Notes: generated by a model from the sequence alone, not told the origin. Positions 51,370 through 60,228 are shown, counted from the stretch's first letter. The stretch is 64,000 nucleotides of DNA from UMGS1663 sp046964515 (GCA_046964515.1 JBKUYM010000002.1:62001-126000), one strand, 5' to 3'. Numbers and translations: made by a program.

Positions 51370-52563
51370 ATGAAAATTAGATATTTTGATCATGCGGCCA
51401 CAACTGCGGTAAAAGAAGAGGTATTAAAAGAAATGTTACCATATTTTGGAATAGAATATGGTAACGCTTCTTCCTTATATAGCATAGGAAGAATGGCTAA
51501 GAAAGGGATGGAACAAGCTAGGCAAAGAGTAGCGAAGGCTTTAAATGCGGATGCTAAGGAAATTTATTTTACTTCTTGTGGAAGCGAAAGTGATAATTTA
51601 GCATTAAAAGGAATCTGTTATGCTAATCAAGAAAAAGGAAAACATATTATTACAACAAAAATAGAGCATCCAGCCATATTACAGACTTGTCAAACATTAG
51701 AAAGACAAGGCTATGAAGTTACTTATTTACCAGTAGACGAAGAGGGAATGATTTCTCTAGAACAATTAGAAAATGCCATAAAAGATACTACTATTTTAGT
51801 TAGTATTATGTTTGCCAATAACGAGATTGGAACCATACAACCTATTTATGAAATCGGACAAATTACTAAAAAACATAATATTTTATTTCATACAGATAGT
51901 GTGCAAGCCATCGGAAATGTACCCATTGATGTAAAAAAGTTGGGAATAGATTTATTATCTATGTCAGCTCATAAATTTTATGGACCAAAAGGTGTGGGTG
52001 CTTTGTATGTAAAAGAAGGTGTTAATTTTGAAAGAATCCAAGATGGTGGTCATCAAGAAAAAAATAAGCGATCAGGAACAGAAAATGTAGCAGGAATTGT
52101 AGGACTAGGAAAAGCGATTGAACTTGCTTATCAAGATTTTGAAAATTATAATCAAAAATTATTACAATTAAGAGACGATTATATTTCTCAAATAGAAGAA
52201 AAAATTCCATATGCAAAGTTAAATGGGCATAGAATAAAACGATTACCAGGAAATGCTAATTTCTCATTTCCTTTTGTAGAAGGAGAAGAATTATTGTTAA
52301 GATTAGATGCAAGAGGTATTTGTGCTTCAACTGGAAGTGCTTGTTCATCTGGCTCGCCTGCCCCTTCCCATGTGTTATTGTCCATAGGATTAACAAGTCG
52401 TATGTCACAAGGTACTTTACGTATAACTATTGGAGATGAAAACACCATAGAAGATATAACCTATTTAGTAGAAAACTTAAAAGAAATTATAGAAAAACTA
52501 AGAAAAGAAAATCCTGAATATATAGCTTTTCAAGAACAACAAGATAGGAAGGAGAATGTATAA
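51370..52563 (+). CDS. Cysteine desulfurase (NifS/IscS type)
   Basis: A 397-residue PLP enzyme providing sulfur for Fe-S clusters and thio-tRNA. HAATTAVKEEV start, PLP-lysine in MSAHKFYGPKG, and the catalytic cysteine loop CASTGSACSSGSPAPSHV, which fits the IscS/NifS group. Length normal. No iscU is adjacent. It is a plausible sulfur donor for the MnmA domain at 42708, which is an inference. AAGGAT precedes the ATG. Confidence 0.92.
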   Translation: MKIRYFDHAATTAVKEEVLKEMLPYFGIEYGNASSLYSIGRMAKKGMEQARQRVAKALNADAKEIYFTSCGSESDNLALKGICYANQEKGKHIITTKIEHPAILQTCQTLERQGYEVTYLPVDEEGMISLEQLENAIKDTTILVSIMFANNEIGTIQPIYEIGQITKKHNILFHTDSVQAIGNVPIDVKKLGIDLLSMSAHKFYGPKGVGALYVKEGVNFERIQDGGHQEKNKRSGTENVAGIVGLGKAIELAYQDFENYNQKLLQLRDDYISQIEEKIPYAKLNGHRIKRLPGNANFSFPFVEGEELLLRLDARGICASTGSACSSGSPAPSHVLLSIGLTSRMSQGTLRITIGDENTIEDITYLVENLKEIIEKLRKENPEYIAFQEQQDRKENV

Positions 52564-52622
52564 AATTAGAAAAAATGCACCATACTAAAAATAAAATACA
52601 AAGAAGGGTGCACTAAAATACA

Positions 52623-52976
52623 GTGGAGAAAATAAAAAAAATAAGTATTGGAATAACAGCAGGGATAATTAGTGGACTATTTGCATCTGGCGGTGGTCTC
52701 CTATTAGTCCCTGCTTTTATCTATTTATTGAAATTAAGAGACAGACAAGCAAGAGGAACCTCTGTTTTTTGTATATTACCAATGGTCATTACAAGTAGTA
52801 TTTTTTATTATCAAGGAAATTATATAAAATGGGATATTGGTCTAAAATGTGCTATAGGAGGAATCGTCGGAGGTATATTAGGTGCTAAATTACTAAGAAA
52901 ATTACCTACTAAATATGTAAAAATAGCTTTTACGGTTTTTTTACTATATGTTTCTATAAAAATGTTTTTACAATAA
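52623..52976 (+). CDS. TauE/SafE-like permease half 1
   Basis: A 117-residue protein (GTG start) with four hydrophobic segments and the half-repeat signature GIISGLFASGGGLLLVPAF, then GGIVGGILGAKL. Full-length TauE/SafE proteins are about 250 residues with two such repeats. The second half is the next gene, so the permease is split. Family role: export or uptake of sulfonates, sulfite or related anions. An inverted GTGCAC-type repeat lies in the leader. Confidence 0.75.
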   Translation: MEKIKKISIGITAGIISGLFASGGGLLLVPAFIYLLKLRDRQARGTSVFCILPMVITSSIFYYQGNYIKWDIGLKCAIGGIVGGILGAKLLRKLPTKYVKIAFTVFLLYVSIKMFLQ

Positions 52977-53014
52977 AATAGCAGTAGTAGTGAGAAAAAA
53001 GAGAGGAAAAGAGT

Positions 53015-53404
53015 ATGTTAGAAATTACTTTTGGAATAATTGCAGGCATTATAACAGGATTAGGGATGGGGGGAGGAACCATTCTTATTTTATTATTGTC
53101 TTTATTTTTGGGAATGGAACAACATGTAGCACAAGCTACAAATTTAATTTTTTTTATTCCTACAGCAATAGCGGCTATTGTTATTAATGGAAAACAAAAA
53201 AATGTTAATATAAAATTAGGAATAGAAATTTCTCTTTATGGTATAATAGGCGCCATTCTAGGAGCAATAATTTCAGAAAACTTAGAAGCACAGACTTTAA
53301 GAAAGTGGTTTGCTGTGTTTATTTTTATGATTGCCCTACATGAAATTTATACATTATGGAAAGTGTATAGAAAAAAGGAAAAAAGACATAATAAGACTAT
53401 ATAA
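53015..53404 (+). CDS. TauE/SafE-like permease half 2
   Basis: A 129-residue partner of the preceding gene with the same repeat signature (GIIAGIITGLGMGGGTILI, then GIIGAILGAI) and a basic C-terminal tail. Separate stop and start codons and AGAGGAAAAG upstream show it is translated on its own. The two halves presumably assemble as a heterodimer, a known arrangement in gut Clostridia. Confidence 0.75.
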   Translation: MLEITFGIIAGIITGLGMGGGTILILLLSLFLGMEQHVAQATNLIFFIPTAIAAIVINGKQKNVNIKLGIEISLYGIIGAILGAIISENLEAQTLRKWFAVFIFMIALHEIYTLWKVYRKKEKRHNKTI

Positions 53405-53425
53405 AAAATGTAAAAGGAGGAAAAA

Positions 53426-53572
53426 ATGAATATGAAATTTATTAAAGGAATGGTTGTAGGAGGACTTGTATCAGCAGGTGCTGCATTTATGTACAAAGAA
53501 ATGAGTGGAAGAAATAGAAAACAAATGGTAAAAAAAGGAAAACAATTTGCAAGAAAAATGGGAATCATGTAG
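53426..53572 (+). CDS. Small conserved protein with N-terminal hydrophobic helix
   Basis: A 48-residue protein, AAAGGAGG just before the ATG at 53426. A short Gly-rich helix (FIKGMVVGGLVSAGAAFMY) is followed by a strongly basic tail ending KQFARKMGIM. It resembles small clostridial proteins of the YtxH/DUF3918 kind. Function unknown. It lies 21 bp after the permease genes and probably ends at the palindromic repeat downstream. Confidence 0.6.
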   Translation: MNMKFIKGMVVGGLVSAGAAFMYKEMSGRNRKQMVKKGKQFARKMGIM

Positions 53573-53574
53573 TG

Positions 53575-53648
53575 AAAAATGTCCATTGGGGACGTTGATG
53601 AAGGGACATTTTTGTCCTTTAAAGAACGTCCCCGATGGACATTTTTTT
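53575..53648. repeat. REP-like palindrome with GTCC..GGGGAC motifs
   Basis: A 74-bp imperfect palindrome: ATGTCCATTGGGGACGTT on the left and AACGTCCCCGATGGACAT on the right, with GGACA/GTCC inside. The same core (GGGGACGTTGAT, AAAGGACA) recurs at 62947-63443. It can also act as a terminator for the genes on its left. Confidence 0.75.
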
Positions 53649-53713
53649 CAATGTTGCAATTTATGTAAGCTATGGTATAATAAGGATATAAAAATAGAAG
53701 GAGAAGAAGCAAT

Positions 53714-54778
53714 ATGAAAAGAAATGAAACTAGACCAATAAAAGTGGGAAATGTAGTAATTGGTGGGCAAAATAAAGTAATTATTCAATCTATGGCAAAT
53801 ACAAAAACAAAGGATATAGAAGCAACGGTAAAGCAGATTTTAAGTTTGGAAGAAGCTGGTTGTGAAATTATAAGAGTGGCTTGTTTAGATAAAGAAGATG
53901 CCAGAGCGATTAAGCAAATTAAAGAAAAAATACATATTCCGATTGTAGCAGATATTCATTATGATTATGAGATTGCTTTAGAAGCAATACAAGCCGGAGT
54001 AGATAAAGTAAGAATCAATCCTGGAAATATTGGCAGTCGAGATAGAGTGAAGAAAGTAGTGGAAGCTTGTAGACAGAGAAATATACCTATTCGTATAGGG
54101 GTTAATAGTGGATCTTTAGAAAAAGATTTATTAGAAAAGTATGGTGGAAAACCTACTGCAAAGGCAATGGTGGAAAGTGCTAAAAGACATGTAGATATTT
54201 TGGAGGAATTAGAATTTTATGACATATGTTTATCTTTAAAAGCCTCTGATTTAGATTTGTGTATAGAAGCTTATGAAGAAGCAAGTAAGAATTTTAACTA
54301 TCCATTACATATAGGAATTACAGAAGCAGGAACAGCTTTTAGTGGAACGATAAAGTCTAGTATAGGATTAGGGGTACTTTTAAGAGAAGGTATTGGAGAT
54401 ACGCTTCGTGTTTCTTTGTCAGATGATCCTATTCAAGAAGTAAAAGTAGCTAAGGAAATTTTAAAGAACTGTCAATTATATCAAAATGTACCTAAATTAG
54501 TAGCTTGTCCTACTTGTGGAAGAACGCAAATTGATTTAATACCAATTGCTAAACAAGTAGAGGAATTTCTTCAAACTGTAAAGGCAGATATTACTGTAGC
54601 CGTTATGGGGTGTGCGGTTAATGGACCAGGAGAAGCCAAAAATGCGGATATCGGTATTGCAGGAGGAATGAAAGAGGCTTTACTATTTAAAAAAGGAGAA
54701 ATTATAAAGAAAGTACCACAAGAAGAGGTGGTAGCTATTTTAAAAAGAGAAATTTTAGCTATGATAGAAGAAAAATAG
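53714..54778 (+). CDS. ispG: 4-hydroxy-3-methylbut-2-enyl diphosphate synthase
   Basis: A 354-residue Fe-S enzyme of the non-mevalonate isoprenoid pathway, converting MEcPP to HMBPP. N-terminal TIM barrel (VADIHYDYEIALEA, VRINPGNIG) and C-terminal cluster domain with the ACPTCGR and MGCAVNGPGEA cysteine motifs. Length matches the family. ispH follows at 9 bp, so the last two steps of the pathway are one operon. Confidence 0.95.
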   Translation: MKRNETRPIKVGNVVIGGQNKVIIQSMANTKTKDIEATVKQILSLEEAGCEIIRVACLDKEDARAIKQIKEKIHIPIVADIHYDYEIALEAIQAGVDKVRINPGNIGSRDRVKKVVEACRQRNIPIRIGVNSGSLEKDLLEKYGGKPTAKAMVESAKRHVDILEELEFYDICLSLKASDLDLCIEAYEEASKNFNYPLHIGITEAGTAFSGTIKSSIGLGVLLREGIGDTLRVSLSDDPIQEVKVAKEILKNCQLYQNVPKLVACPTCGRTQIDLIPIAKQVEEFLQTVKADITVAVMGCAVNGPGEAKNADIGIAGGMKEALLFKKGEIIKKVPQEEVVAILKREILAMIEEK

Positions 54779-54787
54779 GAGTAGAAA

Positions 54788-55663
54788 ATGATGGAAATTA
54801 TAGTAGGAAAAATGGCTGGTTTTTGTGGTGGTGTTTCTAACGCTGTAGAAAAAGCGAAAGAAGAATTAGAAAATACGACATATAAGACGGTATATTGCCT
54901 AGGAGAATTAGTACATAACCATGAAGTAATGAGACAACTTTCCCAAAAAGGGTTGCAAATAATAGAAAATATAGAACAAGGCTCTGAAAAAGTGATTGTA
55001 AGAGCACATGGAATAACAAAACAAATATATGCAGAGGCAAAGCAAAGAGGGGTTAATTTAGTAGATTTAACTTGTAAAAAAGTTTTAAAGATTCATGATA
55101 TGGCGGAAAATTATGCTAAAAAAGGATATTATATCTTTCTAATAGGAGATAAACAGCATCCAGAGGTAATAGGAACTTACAGTTTTTGTGGAGAATATGT
55201 GACAATTATAAATGAAGAAAAAGAGATAGTACAAGCTGTAAAAATGTTTAAGCAATCCAATATCCAGAAATTAGTGGTTTTAGCACAAACTACTTATAGT
55301 ATGGAAAAATTTGATAAAATGATTAAAATAATAGAGGAGAAAATACCAAATAAAACAGAATATATTGTACATAAAACGATATGTGAGGCTACTAGATTAA
55401 GGCAAGAAGAAACAAGTCGTATTTCAATGCAAGTAGAAGGAATGATAATTATTGGCGGAAAAAATAGTTCGAATACAAAAAAATTATATGAAATAGCTAA
55501 GCAAAATTGCAAGAATGTAGTATTAGTAGAAAGCCAAAAAGAAATAGTTCCTGAACAATGGAGTGGATGTGAGAAGATAGGCATTATGGCAGGTGCCTCA
55601 ACACCGAAAGAGAGTATTGAGGAGATCATTAAAATCCTAGAAAATTGTGTTATTTGTGTATAA
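54788..55663 (+). CDS. ispH: 4-hydroxy-3-methylbut-2-enyl diphosphate reductase
   Basis: A 291-residue Fe-S enzyme (LytB) making IPP and DMAPP from HMBPP. Cluster cysteines are seen in GFCGGV, LTCKKV and TICEATRLRQEE; active-site histidines are in LVHNHEV and VRAHG. AGGAG precedes the ATG pair. It is the stand-alone form, not fused to ribosomal protein S1 as in some Clostridia. Confidence 0.94.
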   Translation: MMEIIVGKMAGFCGGVSNAVEKAKEELENTTYKTVYCLGELVHNHEVMRQLSQKGLQIIENIEQGSEKVIVRAHGITKQIYAEAKQRGVNLVDLTCKKVLKIHDMAENYAKKGYYIFLIGDKQHPEVIGTYSFCGEYVTIINEEKEIVQAVKMFKQSNIQKLVVLAQTTYSMEKFDKMIKIIEEKIPNKTEYIVHKTICEATRLRQEETSRISMQVEGMIIIGGKNSSNTKKLYEIAKQNCKNVVLVESQKEIVPEQWSGCEKIGIMAGASTPKESIEEIIKILENCVICV

Positions 55664-55667
55664 AAAT

Positions 55668-55702
55668 AGAAATGGAGGTATGAAGAACATACCTCCATTT
55701 CT
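55668..55702 (-). terminator. Strong hairpin between ispH and the secreted protein
   Basis: Perfect 15-bp stem AGAAATGGAGGTATG / CATACCTCCATTTCT; the better T-tail is on the minus strand. Confidence 0.8.
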
Positions 55703-55732
55703 GTCAAGAAAGCAATGATAAATAGTTACATT

Positions 55733-56203
55733 TTACATAAAGTAATATACTTTCCCTGCAATTACATATCCCTTAGATGTCTGATTAGTTTTTATTTGCA
55801 GTATATAATCTCCGGGTTTTAAAGTTCCAATTTCTTGAATTTGAGAATTCCCAGATAAATCAAGTTTGGTCCAAAACCAAAGAGTCTTGTCTGCTATTCG
55901 GACACCCAAATGGCTAACCATAGGAGAATTATCTAAAGCTCTAACTGAATACATGACCTTTACTACCTTTGAAGAGTCTGTAACGGTAAAGGGAACATCA
56001 ATCCAACCATAATATGTTCCAGAGAAGTCTTTAAGTGTTTCTTGACCGCGAGAAGATGTATCAGAGGCAGATGCTGGTATAACAGAAAATTCAGCATTTG
56101 TATCTAATGGATTTTTTTCAGATGCAATAGCTACATTGCTAAAGCAAAGACTCACTGTAAAACAGACTAAAAATAAAGAAACAAACCGTTTACATTTTTT
56201 CAT
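55733..56203 (-). CDS. Secreted beta-rich protein
   Basis: I do not recognise this 156-residue protein. It has a clear signal peptide (MKKCKRFVSLFLVCFTVSL, probable cut after IASE or nearby), a Ser/Thr-rich linker, and a beta-sandwich-like domain (about 65-156) with DFSGTYYGWIDVPF, then LKPGDYILQIKTNQ. No sortase signal or membrane anchor, so probably released or wall-bound. AGGAGG precedes the ATG. It diverges from the LytTR operon. Confidence 0.6.
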   Translation of the reverse strand: MKKCKRFVSLFLVCFTVSLCFSNVAIASEKNPLDTNAEFSVIPASASDTSSRGQETLKDFSGTYYGWIDVPFTVTDSSKVVKVMYSVRALDNSPMVSHLGVRIADKTLWFWTKLDLSGNSQIQEIGTLKPGDYILQIKTNQTSKGYVIAGKVYYFM

Positions 56204-56355
56204 TTTAAGACCTCCTATATCCTATAAAAGAAAAAATTATGCTTTCTTGACAGCAATATATAATGATAACATAAATAGTATACAAAAATTTACAAAAAAT
56301 GTCAATAAAATATATGCTAATTACCGTTTATCTCAAAAAAAGACCGATGATATAG

Positions 56356-56385
56356 TTGACTTCAAATTAAATAATAGTTTAATAT
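56356..56385 (+). promoter_or_regulatory. Promoter of the LytTR operon
   Basis: TTGACT (56356-56361), 18 bp, TAATAT (56380-56385), 20 bp before the ATG. Confidence 0.6.
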
Positions 56386-56405
56386 ATATTATACGAGGAG
56401 AAAAA

Positions 56406-56867
56406 ATGAAAATAAAAATAAAAAAAGAAAAAAATTTGAGTCTGGAACAAAATGAAATTAATATAATAATAGAATATTCCTTAGAAAATGAATATACAGA
56501 AAGACTTGAAAATTATATACAAGAATTTGAACAAGAAAATACGCAGATACTTGTCCAACAAGGAAATACTTATTTACCAATACTTAAAAAAGACATCATT
56601 GTATGTTATAGTGAAAAAAAAGTAAATTATTGTAGGACTAATGCTAATCAATATAAAATAAGAAGCAAGCTATACGAGATTGAAAAAATGGATAAAAATT
56701 TTATAAGAATATCGAAATCTTGTATTGCAAATATAAAACATATTCAGTGTTTTGATTTAAGTTATACGGGAAGAATTATAGTTAAATTTGATGATAATAC
56801 ACAAGAGTATGTAGCTCGTAGAAGAGTTAGAGATATTCTAGAGTATTTAGATGAAAGGAGAATATAA
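56406..56867 (+). CDS. LytTR-family transcription regulator
   Basis: A 153-residue protein. The first ~60 residues are a polar helical region without a receiver domain. The LytTR DNA-binding domain follows (about 60-150), with DIIVCYSEKKVNYC, KNFIRISKSCIANIKHI and YVARRRVRDIL. The start at 56406 follows AGGAG; a longer in-frame start would run through the promoter. The next two small membrane genes are coupled to it, so it probably controls its own membrane partners, as in LytTR regulatory systems. Confidence 0.85.
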   Translation: MKIKIKKEKNLSLEQNEINIIIEYSLENEYTERLENYIQEFEQENTQILVQQGNTYLPILKKDIIVCYSEKKVNYCRTNANQYKIRSKLYEIEKMDKNFIRISKSCIANIKHIQCFDLSYTGRIIVKFDDNTQEYVARRRVRDILEYLDERRI

Positions 56868-56868
56868 T

Positions 56869-57147
56869 ATGAAAAAAGTAGTGGATACACTGGAATATGT
56901 TTTTATTTTTTTTATAGCGTATATTATATTTATCTTTGCAATTTCGGTAACAAAAGTTTGGATATATGAAAATTTAGGTTTATTATTGGATTTAAAAAAT
57001 GTAATAATACGAAATGCAACACACTTATTTTTTATATTTTTACTAATATATTTAGTCATTATCATATGTAATATATTCTATAATGGATATTTTGTTAACA
57101 AATTAAATAAGAGATTGAAAGAAAGGAGGAAAAGAAATGAAAAATAA
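56869..57147 (+). CDS. Two-helix membrane protein of the LytTR operon
   Basis: A 92-residue protein with two membrane helices (about residues 7-31 and 48-74) and a basic tail (LNKRLKERRKRNEK). The start at 56869 follows AGGAG; an in-frame ATG at 56851 overlaps that site and the end of the regulator. It starts 1 bp after the regulator stop. By position it resembles the membrane inhibitors found beside LytTR regulators, but is shorter than DUF3021 proteins. Confidence 0.6.
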   Translation: MKKVVDTLEYVFIFFIAYIIFIFAISVTKVWIYENLGLLLDLKNVIIRNATHLFFIFLLIYLVIIICNIFYNGYFVNKLNKRLKERRKRNEK

Positions 57148-57367
57148 AAAGTTGGTAATTGTTGTATTAATGCTTGTTGTTTTAATAGCTATGGGTATAA
57201 TCATCATAAAGCCATTTTATGATTCAAAGAAGTTTGATGACATAGGCGAACAAGAATTACTAGAGTATTTAAAGAATATAAAAAATATACCAGAAAAACA
57301 AAATAAGATAGAAGAAGCTATTGAAAAAGACTGGATAACGCAAAAACAAGCTAATGAAATTATATAG
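57137..57367 (+). CDS. Small single-pass membrane protein of the LytTR operon
   Basis: A 76-residue protein with an N-terminal membrane helix (about residues 5-26) and a charged helical domain outside (FDDIGEQELLEYLKNIKN). Overlaps the previous gene by 11 bp, AAAGGAGG upstream. No family recognised. Third gene of the LytTR unit, ended by a good terminator. Confidence 0.6.
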   Translation: MKNKKLVIVVLMLVVLIAMGIIIIKPFYDSKKFDDIGEQELLEYLKNIKNIPEKQNKIEEAIEKDWITQKQANEII

Positions 57368-57370
57368 GAA

Positions 57371-57412
57371 AAAACACATCTAGTTTATTAAAACAATAGA
57401 TGTGTTTTTAAA
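57371..57412 (+). terminator. Terminator of the LytTR operon
   Basis: Stem AAAACACATCTA / TAGATGTGTTTT and T run. Confidence 0.85.
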
Positions 57413-57460
57413 ATACTTATACGTTTATAGTACGTAATATTTTACAAGTTGCAATAAAAA

Positions 57461-57910
57461 TTATTCACATGAAGATTCTTCGCAAGATTCTTCACATTCG
57501 TTTCTTAAGCAAGGTTTACAACCTTCTGGTTTTTGACAATCCATTTTCACACCTTTTAAGCATTTTCCTTCATGTTTACATGAAGTGCATACTTTGCAAT
57601 GTTTTACGTTGTCAACCCAGATTTCGATAGCATAGAATTTGTTAGAGCATAAAGGTCCAAATACAAATTCTCCATCTTTGTCTGTGAAAGAATGAGAAAC
57701 AGGTCTTCTTTCTTCTTTACCACATTCGCATACAATTTCTATTAATTTAACAACGGCATCACAAACAGGATCGCCATAACAATCCTTTACAACACCATAG
57801 ATAACATTACGGTTATCTTCTGGAAGTGTAATTTCAAGGTCAAATTGTTTTCCTGAAGCAATTACACCATCTACATCTACTACTGGGCATACATTTTTAT
57901 CGTATTCCAT
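57461..57910 (-). CDS. Cys-rich carboxypeptidase-regulatory-like domain protein
   Basis: A 149-residue protein. The central part (about residues 35-105) is a carboxypeptidase-regulatory/prealbumin-like beta sandwich: IYGVVKDCYGDPVCDAVVKL, then FTDKDGEFVFGPL. The tail is very cysteine-rich (CTSCKHEGKC, CKPCLRNECEESCEESSCE), with 16 or more cysteines overall. No signal peptide. Similar proteins are common in Clostridia and their role is unknown; a cross-linked spore-surface role would fit the cysteines but is a guess. Confidence 0.6.
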   Translation of the reverse strand: MEYDKNVCPVVDVDGVIASGKQFDLEITLPEDNRNVIYGVVKDCYGDPVCDAVVKLIEIVCECGKEERRPVSHSFTDKDGEFVFGPLCSNKFYAIEIWVDNVKHCKVCTSCKHEGKCLKGVKMDCQKPEGCKPCLRNECEESCEESSCE

Positions 57911-58069
57911 AATTAATACCTCTTTCCTTCTAAATTAGTATAATAAAGCATATACCTTATTAATATATAGTATGAGCTTGTAAGACAAAAAGTGTATATT
58001 TTATGGACTTATATAGAAAAAAGCAGTATAATAAGTCGAAAAAACATAAGAAGAGGAGGCTAATTAAAA

Positions 58070-58867
58070 ATGGATGAAAGACCAATTGGCATGTTTGACT
58101 CAGGTGTTGGAGGGCTAACTGTCTTAAGAGAAGTAATCAATCAAAATCCGGGTGAAAATATCGTATACTTAGGAGACACAAAAAGATTTCCTTATGGGAG
58201 TAAATCTAAAGAGACGATTATAGAATTAACCAAAAAGGGTATTGATTTTTTAGTAGAAAAAGGTGTGAAAGCTGTAATCATTGCTTGTGGAACAGCAACA
58301 AGTCAAGCACTGGATGAATTAAAAGGTGATTATGAAATCCCAATTATGGGAATTATAGATGCTACTGTGCAATATATAAAACAAAATCAAAATAAAAAAG
58401 AAGTGGGCATTATGGCAACAACAGGAACTATTAGAAGTAAAGGTTGGGAAAATCATTTAAAAAAAGAAATACCTACCATACAGATTCAAAGTCAAGCATG
58501 CCCATTATTAGCACCTATGGCAGAAGAAGGCTGGATTACCAATGAAATTGCTAAATTAGTCGTACATGAATATGTGCAAGCATTTCATGGAATAGATACT
58601 TTAATATTAGGATGTACCCATTATCCCTTATTTAAACCATTGTTACAAAAAGAATTGGGAAAAGGAGTAGAGATTATTAACACAGGAGAGATATTAAGTA
58701 TAGAATTAAAAGAATTTCTAAAACAAAAGGCTATGAACAATGACAAGGGAAATCAGCGAAAAATATATTTAACAGATACACAGACTAATTTTGTAAAAGT
58801 GGCTAATTTATTATTGGATTCGAAAAAAGAAATGTTGGAAATAGAAAAGGTAGATATAGAGGTATAA
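58070..58867 (+). CDS. murI: Glutamate racemase
   Basis: A 265-residue enzyme supplying D-glutamate for peptidoglycan. FDSGVGGLTVLREV start, first catalytic cysteine in IIACGTATSQ (the G variant of the usual CNTA), second in LGCTHYPLF. YLGDTKRFPYG matches the substrate loop. AGAGGAGG precedes the ATG. D-Glu is the residue later amidated by MurT/GatD-type enzymes. Confidence 0.94.
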   Translation: MDERPIGMFDSGVGGLTVLREVINQNPGENIVYLGDTKRFPYGSKSKETIIELTKKGIDFLVEKGVKAVIIACGTATSQALDELKGDYEIPIMGIIDATVQYIKQNQNKKEVGIMATTGTIRSKGWENHLKKEIPTIQIQSQACPLLAPMAEEGWITNEIAKLVVHEYVQAFHGIDTLILGCTHYPLFKPLLQKELGKGVEIINTGEILSIELKEFLKQKAMNNDKGNQRKIYLTDTQTNFVKVANLLLDSKKEMLEIEKVDIEV

Positions 58868-58915
58868 AGTAAAAGAAAATGCATATACATGAATTAACAA
58901 AAAAAGGGGGATGTT

Positions 58916-59536
58916 ATGAAAAAATTAAAAATCATGTTTTATGCAATAGCGATTGTACTAATGATAAATGTGAGTATGGTATATGCCGCAGATGAAGTAG
59001 AATTTGAGATTACTTATCAAGGAACGGTAGTAGAAGATGAAGCAAAACCAGTAACTATTAGTTTAATTGGAAAAGCAGCACCTTTATATAGTAAAGTAAG
59101 AGTCAAAGTAGAAGTGGCAGGACCATCTATGCCAAAATTAATAGCAGTAGATACAGCAGGTAGCAGTATAGATATTGCACAAACTGGCTATTGGGGACCA
59201 GCAGAAGGATTTGCTATACAAGGGGACTTTACAAATGAAACACCTGTAACAGCAACTTTTGATAAAGAAGGTACTTATACCATTACAGTTAGTTTATTGA
59301 ATTTAGAAAATGCAAATGCGGTTTTAGCGACTAAAACAATTACGGTAAATGTGCAAGCTAAAGAGGTGCCTGTTACAAATACAGTAGTAAATACAACAGT
59401 ACCCAATACGGTAACCAATGAAACAACGCCATTACCACAAACCGGAATAAGTTTAACGCAATATACCATCTGCTTTGGAGTTATCGTTGCCTTTGCTTTT
59501 TTCCTATATAGATTAAAACAAAAAAATAATGGTTAA
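58916..59536 (+). CDS. LPQTG cell-wall-anchored surface protein
   Basis: A 206-residue exported protein. Signal peptide (about residues 1-24, ending VYAADE), an Ig-like/beta domain (about 28-150), a Val/Thr/Asn-rich spacer (NTVVNTTVPNTVTNETT), then a full sorting signal: LPQTG, a hydrophobic helix and a basic tail RLKQKNNG. The neighbouring gene 56 bp downstream is a sortase, which probably anchors it. AAAGGGGG precedes the ATG. Confidence 0.85.
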   Translation: MKKLKIMFYAIAIVLMINVSMVYAADEVEFEITYQGTVVEDEAKPVTISLIGKAAPLYSKVRVKVEVAGPSMPKLIAVDTAGSSIDIAQTGYWGPAEGFAIQGDFTNETPVTATFDKEGTYTITVSLLNLENANAVLATKTITVNVQAKEVPVTNTVVNTTVPNTVTNETTPLPQTGISLTQYTICFGVIVAFAFFLYRLKQKNNG

Positions 59537-59541
59537 AAGAT

Positions 59542-59573
59542 AAAAAAGCGACTAAAGAAAGTCGCTTTTTTCT
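59542..59573 (+). terminator. Terminator between the LPQTG protein and the sortase
   Basis: Perfect 12-bp stem AAAAAAGCGACT / AGTCGCTTTTTT. Some read-through could lower sortase levels relative to the substrate. Confidence 0.85.
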
Positions 59574-59592
59574 TTGCAATAGGAGGAAAAAT

Positions 59593-60228
59593 ATGAAGTC
59601 AGGTATTATTAAAATTAAATTACCAATTATTTTAGCGATATTGGTTTTTATTATTTTCCTAATAGGCGTTTATCAAATTATGATTGACCAAACAGAAATT
59701 ATATCTACGAGAACATATGAAACTGTGAAAAAAATTAGCATTTCAACACAAACGAATAGCGTTTTAGAAGAAAAAGAACATTATATAAATACAAATGCAA
59801 ATTTACCAGAATATCAAAATTTACCGAGGCAATATAAAGGATATTATGTTATTGGAAAAATCAAAATACCAAAACTAGAGTTAGAAAAATATATTTTAGA
59901 AGAAACTAGTGAAGATTCTTTAAAAGTAGCAGTTACAAGAGTATGTGGACCACGTGTAAATGAGATTGGAAATGTGTGCATAGCGGGTCATAACTATACG
60001 CAAACATTTGGAAGACTAAAAGAATTGGAAATAGGAGATAGTATACAAATGTGGGATACTTATGATAGAATGATAACTTATAAAGTATATCAAATTTATA
60101 AAGTAGATCCAACAGATTCTAAATGCTTAAGTCAAGAAACGCAAGGAGAAAGAGAAATTACGCTAATTACTTGTACATTAGGAGCGATTAAACGAACAAT
60201 AATAAAAGCGATAGAAGTATATGACTAA
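59593..60228 (+). CDS. Sortase next to its LPQTG substrate
   Basis: A 211-residue sortase: N-terminal membrane helix (about residues 10-30) and barrel domain with His in IAGHNYTQ, Cys in LITCTLG and Arg in IKRTIIKA. It differs clearly from the tandem pair at 23152 and 23858. Gene order suggests it anchors the upstream LPQTG protein. AGGAGG precedes the ATG. Confidence 0.88.
   Translation: MKSGIIKIKLPIILAILVFIIFLIGVYQIMIDQTEIISTRTYETVKKISISTQTNSVLEEKEHYINTNANLPEYQNLPRQYKGYYVIGKIKIPKLELEKYILEETSEDSLKVAVTRVCGPRVNEIGNVCIAGHNYTQTFGRLKELEIGDSIQMWDTYDRMITYKVYQIYKVDPTDSKCLSQETQGEREITLITCTLGAIKRTIIKAIEVYD

Noticed and set aside
57461..57910. Metallothionein-like role for the Cys-rich protein
   Set aside because: The cysteines flank a clear carboxypeptidase-regulatory beta-sandwich domain and are not in metallothionein clusters; function left open.
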